This document shows positions 18,589 to 27,333 of a stretch of 64,000 bases of DNA, piece by piece. The first letter of the stretch is position 1. Each line of letters begins with the position of its first letter. The stretch is taken from the NCBI RefSeq assembly GCF_015645385.1, contig NZ_JADOET010000006.1, positions 167,336 to 231,335 of the forward strand, in the 5' to 3' direction. The position numbers and the translations under genes are program-made. A model generated the notes under the pieces. The model saw only the letters and a list, made by a program, of their open reading frames with translations. It did no database searches and was not told the origin of the DNA. Source of the stretch: Winogradskyella marina (lineage in GTDB: Bacteria; Bacteroidota; Bacteroidia; Flavobacteriales; Flavobacteriaceae).

Positions 18589-19791
18589 TTAGTTAATAGT
18601 TTGCGCAACGGTAAAGTCGAAACGATCAGCAATTGCAGTAGAAATAGCATCTAGAGTCTCTGGAGTTATGTCCCAAAATCCGTTACCTTCAGAGATCTGA
18701 GCCATAAATGCATCAACCTCTGACTTACTAAAATAAGGACTATTTGTACCAGGTTGACGTGTAAATTGAAGACTGTATACAAATCCAAAACCTTCAGATA
18801 ATTGGTGGAATGCGCTTGCCATATCGCCTTCTGCTAAGACTTCTTTTCCTCTTTGTAAATAATAAACACCTCTAACGGCTAAAATTTTAGAAATATTTTC
18901 TTTTATGATTTCAGCTTGTGCATCTCTTACGGTATAATTTTTAGCCACAATTGCAGCTCTACCCAATTTAAAAGCATCATAAACCGTTTGAGCAATCCCA
19001 GCAAAATCTTCATCAGCCTCTACTCTATCCATATATTCGCTTAAAAATGAATCTGCATCTAAAGTTGGCATAGTCGCATCATCTTCCGCACCATATAAAT
19101 AGCCAAATGCTTCATCCCATTTATGCTCCATAGTGGTATAAGATTTTCCTTCTTCAACGATATCATTATCATTATTAGAAATATTAGAAGCTTCATCTAA
19201 CACCGCAGGACTTAAATAATTATTAAGAATTTGGTCTGTCATTAAACTTCCTATTAAACCTTTTGCAACAAATTGATTAAGTTCAAAACCTTTAGCGTTA
19301 ATATATCTTACCGTTCCACCACCAGCTTGTTGTAATTGTCCTGCATTTCCTGCACTTGCTGTATCATCCCAATTTGAAAATACATTTGTTGCTTGATCTG
19401 AAATCCAAGCGTCAAATTGTGTTTTTATAGCATTCGCATCGGTCGTGTTTGCCGAGAAATAATCTTGAGAAGCTGCCACTTTACTTCTAAGACTTTTATC
19501 TGAAGCATTTAAATCTGCATCTAAAAAATCATCGGCTCCTTCAACGTGCGCAAACATAGCATCTAATTGAGCTTCTGAATAGGCATTATCTTTAAGTGCT
19601 GTTACAAATTCCTCACCCATTGCAATCCTAGTGGTTTGACCGCTAAAACTTACCGAAGAATTTCCGTCTCTTGAAAATTCATAAGTTACAGGGGTATTGA
19701 CTTGTGGTCCCGAAGCCCCATTATCATCATCACTGGAACATGACATTAATACTGCTGCTATTGTAAATAAACTTAAGGCAATTTTTTTCAT
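18589..19791 (-). CDS. DUF4856 lipoprotein
   Basis: A secreted lipoprotein of 400 residues with lipobox VLMSCSSDDD (Cys18) and the acidic tether. The body matches the DUF4856 pattern: an N-terminal PVTYEFSRDGNSSVSFSGQTTRIAMGEE-like opening (only part quoted), then an all-helical domain. In Bacteroidota DUF4856 genes precede imelysin genes, as here. A role in iron or heme binding at the outer membrane is inferred from the operon and from the dyad operator 83 bases upstream. Confidence 0.85.
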   Translation of the reverse strand: MKKIALSLFTIAAVLMSCSSDDDNGASGPQVNTPVTYEFSRDGNSSVSFSGQTTRIAMGEEFVTALKDNAYSEAQLDAMFAHVEGADDFLDADLNASDKSLRSKVAASQDYFSANTTDANAIKTQFDAWISDQATNVFSNWDDTASAGNAGQLQQAGGGTVRYINAKGFELNQFVAKGLIGSLMTDQILNNYLSPAVLDEASNISNNDNDIVEEGKSYTTMEHKWDEAFGYLYGAEDDATMPTLDADSFLSEYMDRVEADEDFAGIAQTVYDAFKLGRAAIVAKNYTVRDAQAEIIKENISKILAVRGVYYLQRGKEVLAEGDMASAFHQLSEGFGFVYSLQFTRQPGTNSPYFSKSEVDAFMAQISEGNGFWDITPETLDAISTAIADRFDFTVAQTIN

Positions 19792-19841
19792 TTTTTTAAT
19801 ACTATATTATTCTTATTAAGACTTGATATAAATAATTCACG

Positions 19842-19849
19842 CAAAAATA
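19842..19849 (-). promoter_or_regulatory. -7 element of the DUF4856-imelysin-HTTM-FecA operon
   Basis: Minus-strand TATTTTTG, an exact TAnnTTTG match 51 bases before the ATG. Its -33 position falls at the edge of the dyad at 19874-19896. Confidence 0.55.
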
Positions 19850-19873
19850 AGACAAAATTTAATTTGACGCACT

Positions 19874-19896
19874 TTATTTAGACTAAATTTAAATAA
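19874..19896. promoter_or_regulatory. Iron-type dyad operator, site 1
   Basis: A 23-bp dyad with arms TTATTTA and TAAATAA around GACTAAATT (9 of 11 positions symmetric). It overlaps the -33 region of the DUF4856 operon. The same sequence with 20 of 23 identities occurs at 25125-25147 before the heme locus. Likely bound by Fur or a DtxR-type regulator; the identity of the protein is inference. Confidence 0.65.
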
Positions 19897-19992
19897 AAAA
19901 ATGAAAGACCTCTTATACATCGTATTAACAACACTATCATACCGCAATTATAGCCTTAGAAAGTGTTTTAAGATTTTGAATTAAATACGAGG

Positions 19993-22191
19993 TTAATAAC
20001 AATCCATTTTAAGCTGTCCATTGGTTTCAAAATCACTTAAAGGTTGACTTAAGTGGGTTTTGGTTATGGAATTTAGGACGTCTAAAACCCTATTCTGCAT
20101 AGCAATTGAACCACATATCATTATAACTCCGTTATTATGTAATACTTTAGAAAACAACTCTTGATGTTCTAAAATTAAATCCTGAACGTAAACTTTAGTT
20201 TTTTGTTCTTGCGAATAGGCCACATTAAAACTCGTTAACTTATGTTTTACCAACGCGGAATCTATAATACTTTCATACAGTTTTAGAGATTGTTTTGTTC
20301 GTCCGCCCCAGAATAGATGTGTTTTTATTCGCTTTGAATTATCGTTAATCATACCTAAAAAAGGAGCAATACCTGTTCCGTTGGCAATCAAAACGACCTC
20401 TTTTGTATCGATTGGAAAGTGAAAATCGTAATTACGCCTTACTTTAGCTTTAACAATCTCGTTGACTTTTAAGTTGTTAAAATAATTAGAGCAGACACCT
20501 AACTCATGCCTTTTAATACTTAATACAATATCGTTTTCAATCTTACCTATTGAATATTGTCTTTCAATAAAATCGGCATCAGGAAACATTGATAATAAGT
20601 CACCTGATATAAATTTTACCTTTTTATTAGGTCGCAACTGTATCAAAAATGAATCGTCATTATTAGGTTCCGTTTTATTGATGACTTTAAATTCCTTTAA
20701 TTTTTTTAAATTGACCTGAGGTTTTTGAAGTTGAATTTTTAAATCTTGAGCTGTTTGATTATTCCATTGAATTATCCAACTTTTAAATGATTCAAACGAC
20801 TGATTATTAATTTTAAAGAGTGGTAAATGTTCTACGAAGCCATCCTGCTTTTGAAGCATCGAATTCACATCAATAGCGTATTTGCAGTAATCGGGATACA
20901 TTAATGACCCAAAGCCAATGACCGAATACTGAAGTGTCTGAGCCTGATTTACGTTCTGAAATAACTGTTCAAAATTTGAAGCACTTGTTGGAGCTTCGCC
21001 TTCACCATAAGTTGACGCAAAAACAATAATGTGTTTCGCTTTTTTATATGCCGAATAGTCATTTAGAGTGGACACAAAAACCGAATGTCCTGCGGCTAAT
21101 AAAGCCTCGTAAAATAATTTAGCTGTGTTAAAAGTATTTCCTGTTTCTGAACCGACTAAGATGATATACTCTGCTGTATCCTTTTTAAACTTGTTTTTAA
21201 GTTTTGACGATTCTTTTCTGCGCTTTAAAGTCATGGCAAAACCTGAATAGATAAAAAATAAGGTCGCCAAACTAGCCAAAAACAAAATTATTGACCAAAT
21301 TATAGTGCCTTCGCCAGTATGCAGAATTAAACTCCAGTTAGATACTAATGCACCAAACGATGTATTTTGATGGCTAACAATTGAACCTGTATACTGATTA
21401 ACAAGTAGTTCTTTGTCGTTCAGTTTTACAATAAAGTAATCTTCAATATCATCGGAAAATGGAAATTCTACATGTTTTACATCTCCAAGGGAAATATCTT
21501 GAAACGTTTTTAAGTCTTTTATTGCTAATTTTTCTTCGGGTTCTACTTGCTCTGGATATTGGTGAGAAATTTTTTCTACAGGAAACATATCGAACCGTTC
21601 TAAGGATAGAAAAACTCCTGTTAACGTTACAATTATTATAGGTATCAATGCATATCTACCAATAACCACATGGTAATATTGATCAAAATTTTCCTTGACC
21701 ACCTTTGAGAAAAATCGTTTAAATCCACCTTGTCGCTTCAAGATTAACTTAATACCTGTAACCGAAATTAGAAATAATAAAAAGGAAACCACTCCAATTA
21801 AAATCCGACCTGTTGTTTTTAAAAACAAGGAACGATGTAAGTTGGTCGCGAATTCAAAAATGGGTGCTTTTTTAATGATGTCACCTATTTTTTCACCAGT
21901 AAATGGATTAATATAAAACGTTTCGCTGTTACCTTCTTTGGTAATGACATCTGCACTAACAAAGTCGTTTCTATCAACTTCGATTGTAAAAACTTCTTCG
22001 TATTCGGTATCTAATACACTTAGCGTTTCTGCAAGTGAAACCTCATTTGCATCAGAAACTGCATACGATTTCAACTGATTTGAAATAGGTTCAAACGCCA
22101 AAATAGCACCAGTTACCGATGCTATTAAGATGAATAAAGAAGAAACCACAGCCAATACCAAGTGACTGTATCTCCAAATGGAAATGGTCAT
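19993..22191 (-). CDS. PepSY-domain / flavodoxin / FAD-NAD(P)H reductase fusion
   Basis: An inner-membrane flavo-reductase. The N-terminal part is PepSY-associated with four membrane helices (SIWRYSHLVLAVVSSLFILIAS at the start and others at about 130, 185 and 290). Residues about 340-480 form a flavodoxin domain (IILVGSETGNTFNTAKLF). The C-terminal part is a ferredoxin-NADP reductase module like sulfite reductase flavoprotein, with RQYSIGK for FAD, IANGTGIAPFLGMI and MICGS for NAD(P)H. It probably moves electrons across the inner membrane to reduce iron or heme. It is the last gene of the minus-strand half of the heme locus. Confidence 0.88.
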   Translation of the reverse strand: MTISIWRYSHLVLAVVSSLFILIASVTGAILAFEPISNQLKSYAVSDANEVSLAETLSVLDTEYEEVFTIEVDRNDFVSADVITKEGNSETFYINPFTGEKIGDIIKKAPIFEFATNLHRSLFLKTTGRILIGVVSFLLFLISVTGIKLILKRQGGFKRFFSKVVKENFDQYYHVVIGRYALIPIIIVTLTGVFLSLERFDMFPVEKISHQYPEQVEPEEKLAIKDLKTFQDISLGDVKHVEFPFSDDIEDYFIVKLNDKELLVNQYTGSIVSHQNTSFGALVSNWSLILHTGEGTIIWSIILFLASLATLFFIYSGFAMTLKRRKESSKLKNKFKKDTAEYIILVGSETGNTFNTAKLFYEALLAAGHSVFVSTLNDYSAYKKAKHIIVFASTYGEGEAPTSASNFEQLFQNVNQAQTLQYSVIGFGSLMYPDYCKYAIDVNSMLQKQDGFVEHLPLFKINNQSFESFKSWIIQWNNQTAQDLKIQLQKPQVNLKKLKEFKVINKTEPNNDDSFLIQLRPNKKVKFISGDLLSMFPDADFIERQYSIGKIENDIVLSIKRHELGVCSNYFNNLKVNEIVKAKVRRNYDFHFPIDTKEVVLIANGTGIAPFLGMINDNSKRIKTHLFWGGRTKQSLKLYESIIDSALVKHKLTSFNVAYSQEQKTKVYVQDLILEHQELFSKVLHNNGVIMICGSIAMQNRVLDVLNSITKTHLSQPLSDFETNGQLKMDCY

Positions 22192-22200
22192 AGTATCGAT

Positions 22201-22689
22201 TTATTTTTGAGGCATCATTCTTATGTAACGGATAAAACCTTGACCTTCTACTTTAGACTTTACGTTTTCAGAAGTTAACGCAATTTCAATATCTTTTTCG
22301 TAATATTCTTGATCTTCTACAGCGGTCTCAAACCGAAGTTTATAACCTTTATCTAATTTGTCATTATCAATTTCTATGACATTAATTGTACGCTCTCCTC
22401 CACTCACAGTTGCTCCTGTAATGGCATCGATATCTGTTCGTCTTTTTCCGTAAAATTGCCACCAAGACTCAACCGTATTATACCACTCGTCATCGTCTCC
22501 AATAACGTTTAAGGTTTCTTCGTATTCGCCTTCAGGATTTAATAAAGAAATAACTATGTAAGCTCCTTCACCTGTATAATTTGTCATTTGAATCATACAT
22601 TTATACTTTGTAGATTCTGTTGGTGTAGTAAATGAAACTAAACTAAAAACGACAACACTTAGTAAGGTTATTAATCGTATATTTTTCAT
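22201..22689 (-). CDS. DUF2271 periplasmic protein
   Basis: A 162-residue protein with a signal peptide (MKNIRLITLLSVVVFSLVSF). The mature part matches DUF2271: DAITGATVSGG followed by an IEIDNDKL-type beta domain. DUF2271 genes usually neighbour PepSY membrane reductases, and here it is 9 bases upstream of one. It may be a redox or flavin-linked partner (the DAITGAT motif recalls FMN attachment sites of the S/T-G-A-T type), which is an inference. Confidence 0.82.
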   Translation of the reverse strand: MKNIRLITLLSVVVFSLVSFTTPTESTKYKCMIQMTNYTGEGAYIVISLLNPEGEYEETLNVIGDDDEWYNTVESWWQFYGKRRTDIDAITGATVSGGERTINVIEIDNDKLDKGYKLRFETAVEDQEYYEKDIEIALTSENVKSKVEGQGFIRYIRMMPQK

Positions 22690-22701
22690 ATGATCGTAGT
22701 A

Positions 22702-24180
22702 TTACTTTAAAAATTCGACTGAAATATTATTCTTTTTAAGCAACTCATTTTCAATGGCTAAATCGTAGGCAGACTCTTCAAAATCTGTAACAATTTCTTT
22801 TTTTGCACCATTTTTTACAAGAAATTTAAGCACTACATCATCAGTAGCCTTTAATGCCGCAAGATGTAAAGGAGTATTGCCATCTTTATTTTTTGCATTA
22901 ATATCTTGATTAAATTCTAAGGCTAATTTTAGTAGTGAAATACTATTTTTTTCAACCGTTAAATGAAACCAATTATTTCCATTTTTTTGAACTGCTGTGA
23001 GATCTAAACCATGAGATTTAAGTAGGTCTAATTTTTTTGTAAACTCCTCCTTATTTTTTTCTGAATACGAGTTTATTACATAATAGACTAAGTTATTGCC
23101 ATCTGAATCTATACTATTTGATTTTGCTCCTTCTTCAAGTAAGTACGCAACAGTATTTGTAGCGTTGCCTTTTACCGCTAAAGCCAATGCCGATTCCCCT
23201 TTTTTATTTGTAGCATTAATATCTTTTACATTTTTTGCAAACCTTTTAACTACCTCTAATTTGTTACGAGATGCTGCATTTATAAACGGTGTATTTCCGT
23301 TATGGTCTGCTTGATTTACATCGAGTCCCTTGTCTAATAAATAGTTTAAGACCTCTGTATTGTCACTATTATATGCTAAAATGTGTAATGGTGTTTCTCC
23401 TTTTGAATTGGTTACATTAGGTTGCAAACCAACACGTTCTAAGTATTTATAAATACCTATATCGTTGGGTTGTCTTCGCATACCATGAGCTGCAAAAATA
23501 AATGCTTCATGTGTTCCTTTTATACCTTGTTTTAATAAGCTATTGAGTATTTCGGTATTTCCAGATTTAGCTACATAATTAAAAATACCATTTCCACTGT
23601 TATCAACAGAGTTGATATCTAAACCTTTAGATTGAAAATATTTAATAAGTTTAAAGTCTTTATCACTTGGAGCTGCTAACAACAATGCATTTGCTCCATC
23701 AGGATTGATTTTGTTTATTAAATCGGCATTGTGTTTAATAAGACGATCATAGACTTTAGTATTTGCCTGACCAGAACCAGCCGCAAAATTAATAATGGTA
23801 TTTCCCTTATCGTCTGTTATATTAGTTTTTGCATCATTCTTTAATAGGTAATCAACCAATGCGTCATTTCCTTTGTAAGCTGCCCAGAAGATATATGTTC
23901 TCCCATCGTGAGTAAGTTTGTTAACATCATTGCCTTTCTGAGAAATTAGATAAATAATTGACTTTAAAGGGGCATCTTGCAAGGTAGCGTAAACGACTCC
24001 ATCAAAATTATTACTATTGGCCTCAGCAGGATTATTACCTTCTTTTATTTTACTTTCTAAAGCTGCTACTGTTGGTTTTGTATCCCAAAATGCGCGATCT
24101 AAAAACACATTATCTTGAGCAAATCCTTGAAATGATAAAGCTAATAGTATAGCAACGAAACTTAGTTTTAAATTCTTCAT
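22702..24180 (-). CDS. Secreted ankyrin-repeat protein
   Basis: A signal peptide (FVAILLALSFQGFAQ) leads to an array of about 12 ankyrin repeats covering the remaining 460 residues. Typical units read DGRTYIFWAAYKGNDALVDYLL and NGNTPLHLAALKATDDVVLKFLV-like (shortened here). It is likely periplasmic and a protein-binding scaffold. It sits 5 bases from DUF6607 and 12 from DUF2271, so it belongs to the heme-locus operon. Which partner it binds is unknown. Confidence 0.88.
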   Translation of the reverse strand: MKNLKLSFVAILLALSFQGFAQDNVFLDRAFWDTKPTVAALESKIKEGNNPAEANSNNFDGVVYATLQDAPLKSIIYLISQKGNDVNKLTHDGRTYIFWAAYKGNDALVDYLLKNDAKTNITDDKGNTIINFAAGSGQANTKVYDRLIKHNADLINKINPDGANALLLAAPSDKDFKLIKYFQSKGLDINSVDNSGNGIFNYVAKSGNTEILNSLLKQGIKGTHEAFIFAAHGMRRQPNDIGIYKYLERVGLQPNVTNSKGETPLHILAYNSDNTEVLNYLLDKGLDVNQADHNGNTPFINAASRNKLEVVKRFAKNVKDINATNKKGESALALAVKGNATNTVAYLLEEGAKSNSIDSDGNNLVYYVINSYSEKNKEEFTKKLDLLKSHGLDLTAVQKNGNNWFHLTVEKNSISLLKLALEFNQDINAKNKDGNTPLHLAALKATDDVVLKFLVKNGAKKEIVTDFEESAYDLAIENELLKKNNISVEFLK

Positions 24181-24185
24181 GTGTT

Positions 24186-25088
24186 TTACTTTTTTACAAA
24201 CGATTCAATTGTGGTATTTATTTCTTCTTCTTTTACAACTTTATCGTCAAATAAAATTTTGTAAAGTGGTTTGTTATCTACTTTAGTTTCTAAAACTAAA
24301 TCTTTATCTCTGCTGTAAACGTCATCCCATTTTGCTCTCACTACAGCCCATTTATCTTGGTTTTCTTTCCACCAATCAATAGTTGCTTGGCATCTACTAT
24401 CATCAACCTTTACATATGTATTATAGCCTTTCTCATTAGCTAAGACCACATCTTCTTTTCCTTTTTCTCTTATAATTTTGGCATTGTCTTGGTCATGTAC
24501 CCAACCGTAATTAGTAATTTCTTGACGGTTGCCTCTTAAAGTTACATTGTAATCACTACGCTTGGTATATTCTCTTCGTGGTAAAGGAGCTGTTGTTGTA
24601 TTTTCCCAATAGGTTTTTCCATCTACATGAACCCAAGTACCAGAGCCTTCATAACGTGGACTATCATCAACTTGATATACTTTTTGCGTCCACTGCCCTT
24701 CTACGTCATCTTTAGTTTTAGTTTCAAAAACCCATTCGTTATCACCATTGTACATATAGAAGTCTGTATTTTCAAATAACCAATCTTGTCTCCAATGCTT
24801 TACAATATGTGGACTATCTGGTCTTCCTACTTGTAATAAATGCTGAATAGAAATTTTATCATCTTCGTCTACAATCGCAACTGCATATTCTAAACCTTTA
24901 TCAACTTTGGTTTCAGAAGGTCTGTAAAGCGAATCGTTACTGTGATTAAACGTCTCACTAAAATTAAAAGTTACCTCAAAGCAACCACACATATCTTTAA
25001 TGGCTTCCTGATCTTGTGCTTTTTTATCTTGTGCATGGCTGTATAAAGTAAATGCTAAAATAATTGCTAAAACTGCTTTTCTTCTCAT
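24186..25088 (-). CDS. DUF6607 family secreted protein
   Basis: A 300-residue protein with a signal peptide cleaved near SHAQ. The mature N-terminus CGCFEVTFNFSETF and the Trp-rich middle (VKHWRQDWLFENTDFYMY, GSGTWVHVDGKTYWENTTTAP) match DUF6607, a family found beside TonB heme receptors in flavobacteria. It is first in the minus-strand operon and shares an 89-bp divergent control region with the TonB receptor. Enzymatic activity is not known; binding of heme or a related ligand is plausible. Confidence 0.82.
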   Translation of the reverse strand: MRRKAVLAIILAFTLYSHAQDKKAQDQEAIKDMCGCFEVTFNFSETFNHSNDSLYRPSETKVDKGLEYAVAIVDEDDKISIQHLLQVGRPDSPHIVKHWRQDWLFENTDFYMYNGDNEWVFETKTKDDVEGQWTQKVYQVDDSPRYEGSGTWVHVDGKTYWENTTTAPLPRREYTKRSDYNVTLRGNRQEITNYGWVHDQDNAKIIREKGKEDVVLANEKGYNTYVKVDDSRCQATIDWWKENQDKWAVVRAKWDDVYSRDKDLVLETKVDNKPLYKILFDDKVVKEEEINTTIESFVKK

Positions 25089-25124
25089 TTTATATTATTT
25101 GCTAGTAATTAAAAATAGTTATTC

Positions 25125-25147
25125 TTATTTAGAATGAATTAAAATAA
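25125..25147. promoter_or_regulatory. Iron-type dyad operator, site 2 (divergent)
   Basis: TTATTTAGA-n5-TTAAAATAA, with 9 of 11 dyad positions symmetric and 20 of 23 bases shared with site 1. It ends 5 bases before the TATATTTG -7 element of the receptor gene and lies 37 bases from the DUF6607 ATG, so one bound dimer could repress both directions. Confidence 0.65.
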
Positions 25148-25152
25148 GATTA

Positions 25153-25160
25153 TATATTTG
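25153..25160 (+). promoter_or_regulatory. -7 element of the heme receptor gene
   Basis: TATATTTG matches TAnnTTTG, 18 bases before the ATG at 25178, directly beside the dyad operator. Confidence 0.6.
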
Positions 25161-25177
25161 CGACAAATTTATATAGA

Positions 25178-27328
25178 ATGAGTCTAATTAAAAATAATTT
25201 TCTACTTTATTTTTTGATTTTTTTAAGTTGTAATCTCAATGCTCAAGAAATAGAAAGCGACAGCACAAAAATTGAAAAACTAAGTGAAGTTGTGGTTGTA
25301 GGCGAAAGCAACGTTATGTCTGTGAGTAAAAAACTGTTTACGGTTAGCACTATTAAACGGAAAGACATAGATAATTTAGCCGGAAACAATTTAGCAGACA
25401 TTCTATTTAACAACTTAAACATCTCTGTAAATCCAGATGCATCTTCTGGCCGTTCTACCGTTAGTTTATTTGGTTTAGATGGTCAGTATGTAAAAATTTT
25501 AGTCGATGGCATTCCGGTAATTAGCGATAATGGTGTCGGGAATAATATAGACATTACACAGATTAATATTGATGATGTTGAGCGCGTTGAAATTGTAGAA
25601 GGTTCAATGGGTGTTTTATATGGTGATAATTCTGTTGCAGGAGTCATTAATATTATTACAAAGAGAGGCTTAAAGGACAATGGATGGGAATTACAGGTAT
25701 CATTACAGGAAGAGACTGTTGGTAATGAATTTGAATTATTTGATAAAGGCAGACATATTCAGAACTTTAGAGCTACGAATCAAGTTAATGAAAAGTTATC
25801 CTATGCTTTTGGTGTGTCTCGAAACGATTTTGCTGGCTTTTATAATGATTATAAGGGGCCAAACTACGTAAATATTCAAGATAATTTAGTTGTAAATGAT
25901 AGTTTACGTGGTACCGAATGGAACCCTAAAGAACAAATTACGGCTTCTGCCAATGTGGATTTAGATTTAGGACAACACAATGTCTTTTATAAATTACAGT
26001 ATTTTAATGAAGATTTAGACATCTATAATCGGGTTGTAAACGGTAGATACCAAAACGGAAGTCTTAACCCAACGGCTTTAGATAAAAATTACATTACCGA
26101 TAGATGGGTAAATAACATCAATGTGTCTGGACCTCTTAATGGAGCGACTAAATATAATTTTTCATTGTCGTACCAAAATCAAAAACGGAACTACAAAGAA
26201 TTTATTTATAACATCTTTGAACAACGCACACAATCTGTAGAAATTGATGCTCTAAGTCAATCGAGTGAAGTCTGGTACTCCAAAGCTTTTGTAAATAAGA
26301 TATTTCCACAATCTGATTTTTTTGATCTTCAGTTAGGTTATGAATTCACCAATCAGTCTGGTTTTGATGCTAATGCTACCGGAGCCTACTCTAATGAAGT
26401 AGTAAAAAATACCATTTCTAACTATGAGTTGTTTGGAATTACTGAGTTTCAACTTTCAAAAAAACTATCTATAAATCCAGGTGCACGATTTACGCATAGT
26501 ACGCAATTTGATAATCATTTAATTTGGTCCTTATCTTCTAATTATGATTTTTCAGATAAACTAAAACTAAAAGCTGTTGTAGGCTCAGCATATAGAGCAC
26601 CTAATTTTGAAGAACTGTTCTTTTATTTTGTGGACGCCAATCACAATGTGCAAGGAAATCCAGATTTACAACCAGAAGACGGAATTTCGGTTTTTGTTAA
26701 TTTAAAAGATACCTTCAGAATTGCCAAAGAAGGGTATCTGAATACCAGTTTCAACTTTTTTCATATCTATTTAAAAGATGCCATTTCTAGTATAACAACA
26801 GAAGATGGCGATGGACGTATTCTATTTACGCAAGACAATATAGATTACAGTGACCGTTTAGGGTTTACACTAGATAACAGTTTTATATACAAAAACTGGA
26901 ACATTGGTTTAGGTGCAACATATCTTGGAGTTAAAAACGAAATCCAAGCCTTTGAAACTAATAATGATGACTATTTATGGAGTTTAAACTTACAAACGTC
27001 ATTAGCTTATACTATTAAAAAGTGGAATTCTATAGTCTCTGCTCAATTAAAACACACGGGAGAAACTGAAGGTATATTCAATAATGCCAACGGAGACGAG
27101 TTTGTTGGAATAACAGACGCTTACACGTGGTTAAATGCTTCAATCCGTACAAATATTACTTCCAATTTAAGCGCTACACTAGGTGCAAGAAATATTTTTG
27201 ACGTTGTTAACATCAACTCAGCAGCGTCGTCTGGAGCTCATAATAGCTCAGCAACAACATCACGACTTATCGGTAATGGCCGATCTTATTTTTTAAAACT
27301 TTTATATAATTTAAACTTTAAACACTAA
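25178..27328 (+). CDS. TonB-dependent receptor, heme/siderophore type (HmuR-like)
   Basis: An outer-membrane importer of 716 residues. It has a signal peptide (LLYFLIFLSCNLNAQ), no carboxypeptidase-like regulatory domain, a TonB box region EVVVVGES, a plug (VKILVDGIPVISDNG, VERVEIVEGSMGVLYGDNSVAGVINIITKRG-like) and a barrel. It contains YRAPNFEELFF with PDLQPEDG, a region conserved in heme and siderophore receptors. The HmuY gene 5 bases downstream argues for heme as substrate. It is controlled by the shared dyad operator. Confidence 0.88.
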   Translation: MSLIKNNFLLYFLIFLSCNLNAQEIESDSTKIEKLSEVVVVGESNVMSVSKKLFTVSTIKRKDIDNLAGNNLADILFNNLNISVNPDASSGRSTVSLFGLDGQYVKILVDGIPVISDNGVGNNIDITQINIDDVERVEIVEGSMGVLYGDNSVAGVINIITKRGLKDNGWELQVSLQEETVGNEFELFDKGRHIQNFRATNQVNEKLSYAFGVSRNDFAGFYNDYKGPNYVNIQDNLVVNDSLRGTEWNPKEQITASANVDLDLGQHNVFYKLQYFNEDLDIYNRVVNGRYQNGSLNPTALDKNYITDRWVNNINVSGPLNGATKYNFSLSYQNQKRNYKEFIYNIFEQRTQSVEIDALSQSSEVWYSKAFVNKIFPQSDFFDLQLGYEFTNQSGFDANATGAYSNEVVKNTISNYELFGITEFQLSKKLSINPGARFTHSTQFDNHLIWSLSSNYDFSDKLKLKAVVGSAYRAPNFEELFFYFVDANHNVQGNPDLQPEDGISVFVNLKDTFRIAKEGYLNTSFNFFHIYLKDAISSITTEDGDGRILFTQDNIDYSDRLGFTLDNSFIYKNWNIGLGATYLGVKNEIQAFETNNDDYLWSLNLQTSLAYTIKKWNSIVSAQLKHTGETEGIFNNANGDEFVGITDAYTWLNASIRTNITSNLSATLGARNIFDVVNINSAASSGAHNSSATTSRLIGNGRSYFLKLLYNLNFKH

Positions 27329-27333
27329 CAATT

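Noticed and set aside
22702..24180. Ankyrin protein considered as a eukaryotic-type effector
   Set aside because: Its tight operon with DUF6607, DUF2271 and the PepSY reductase, and the iron-type operator, argue for a housekeeping periplasmic role.
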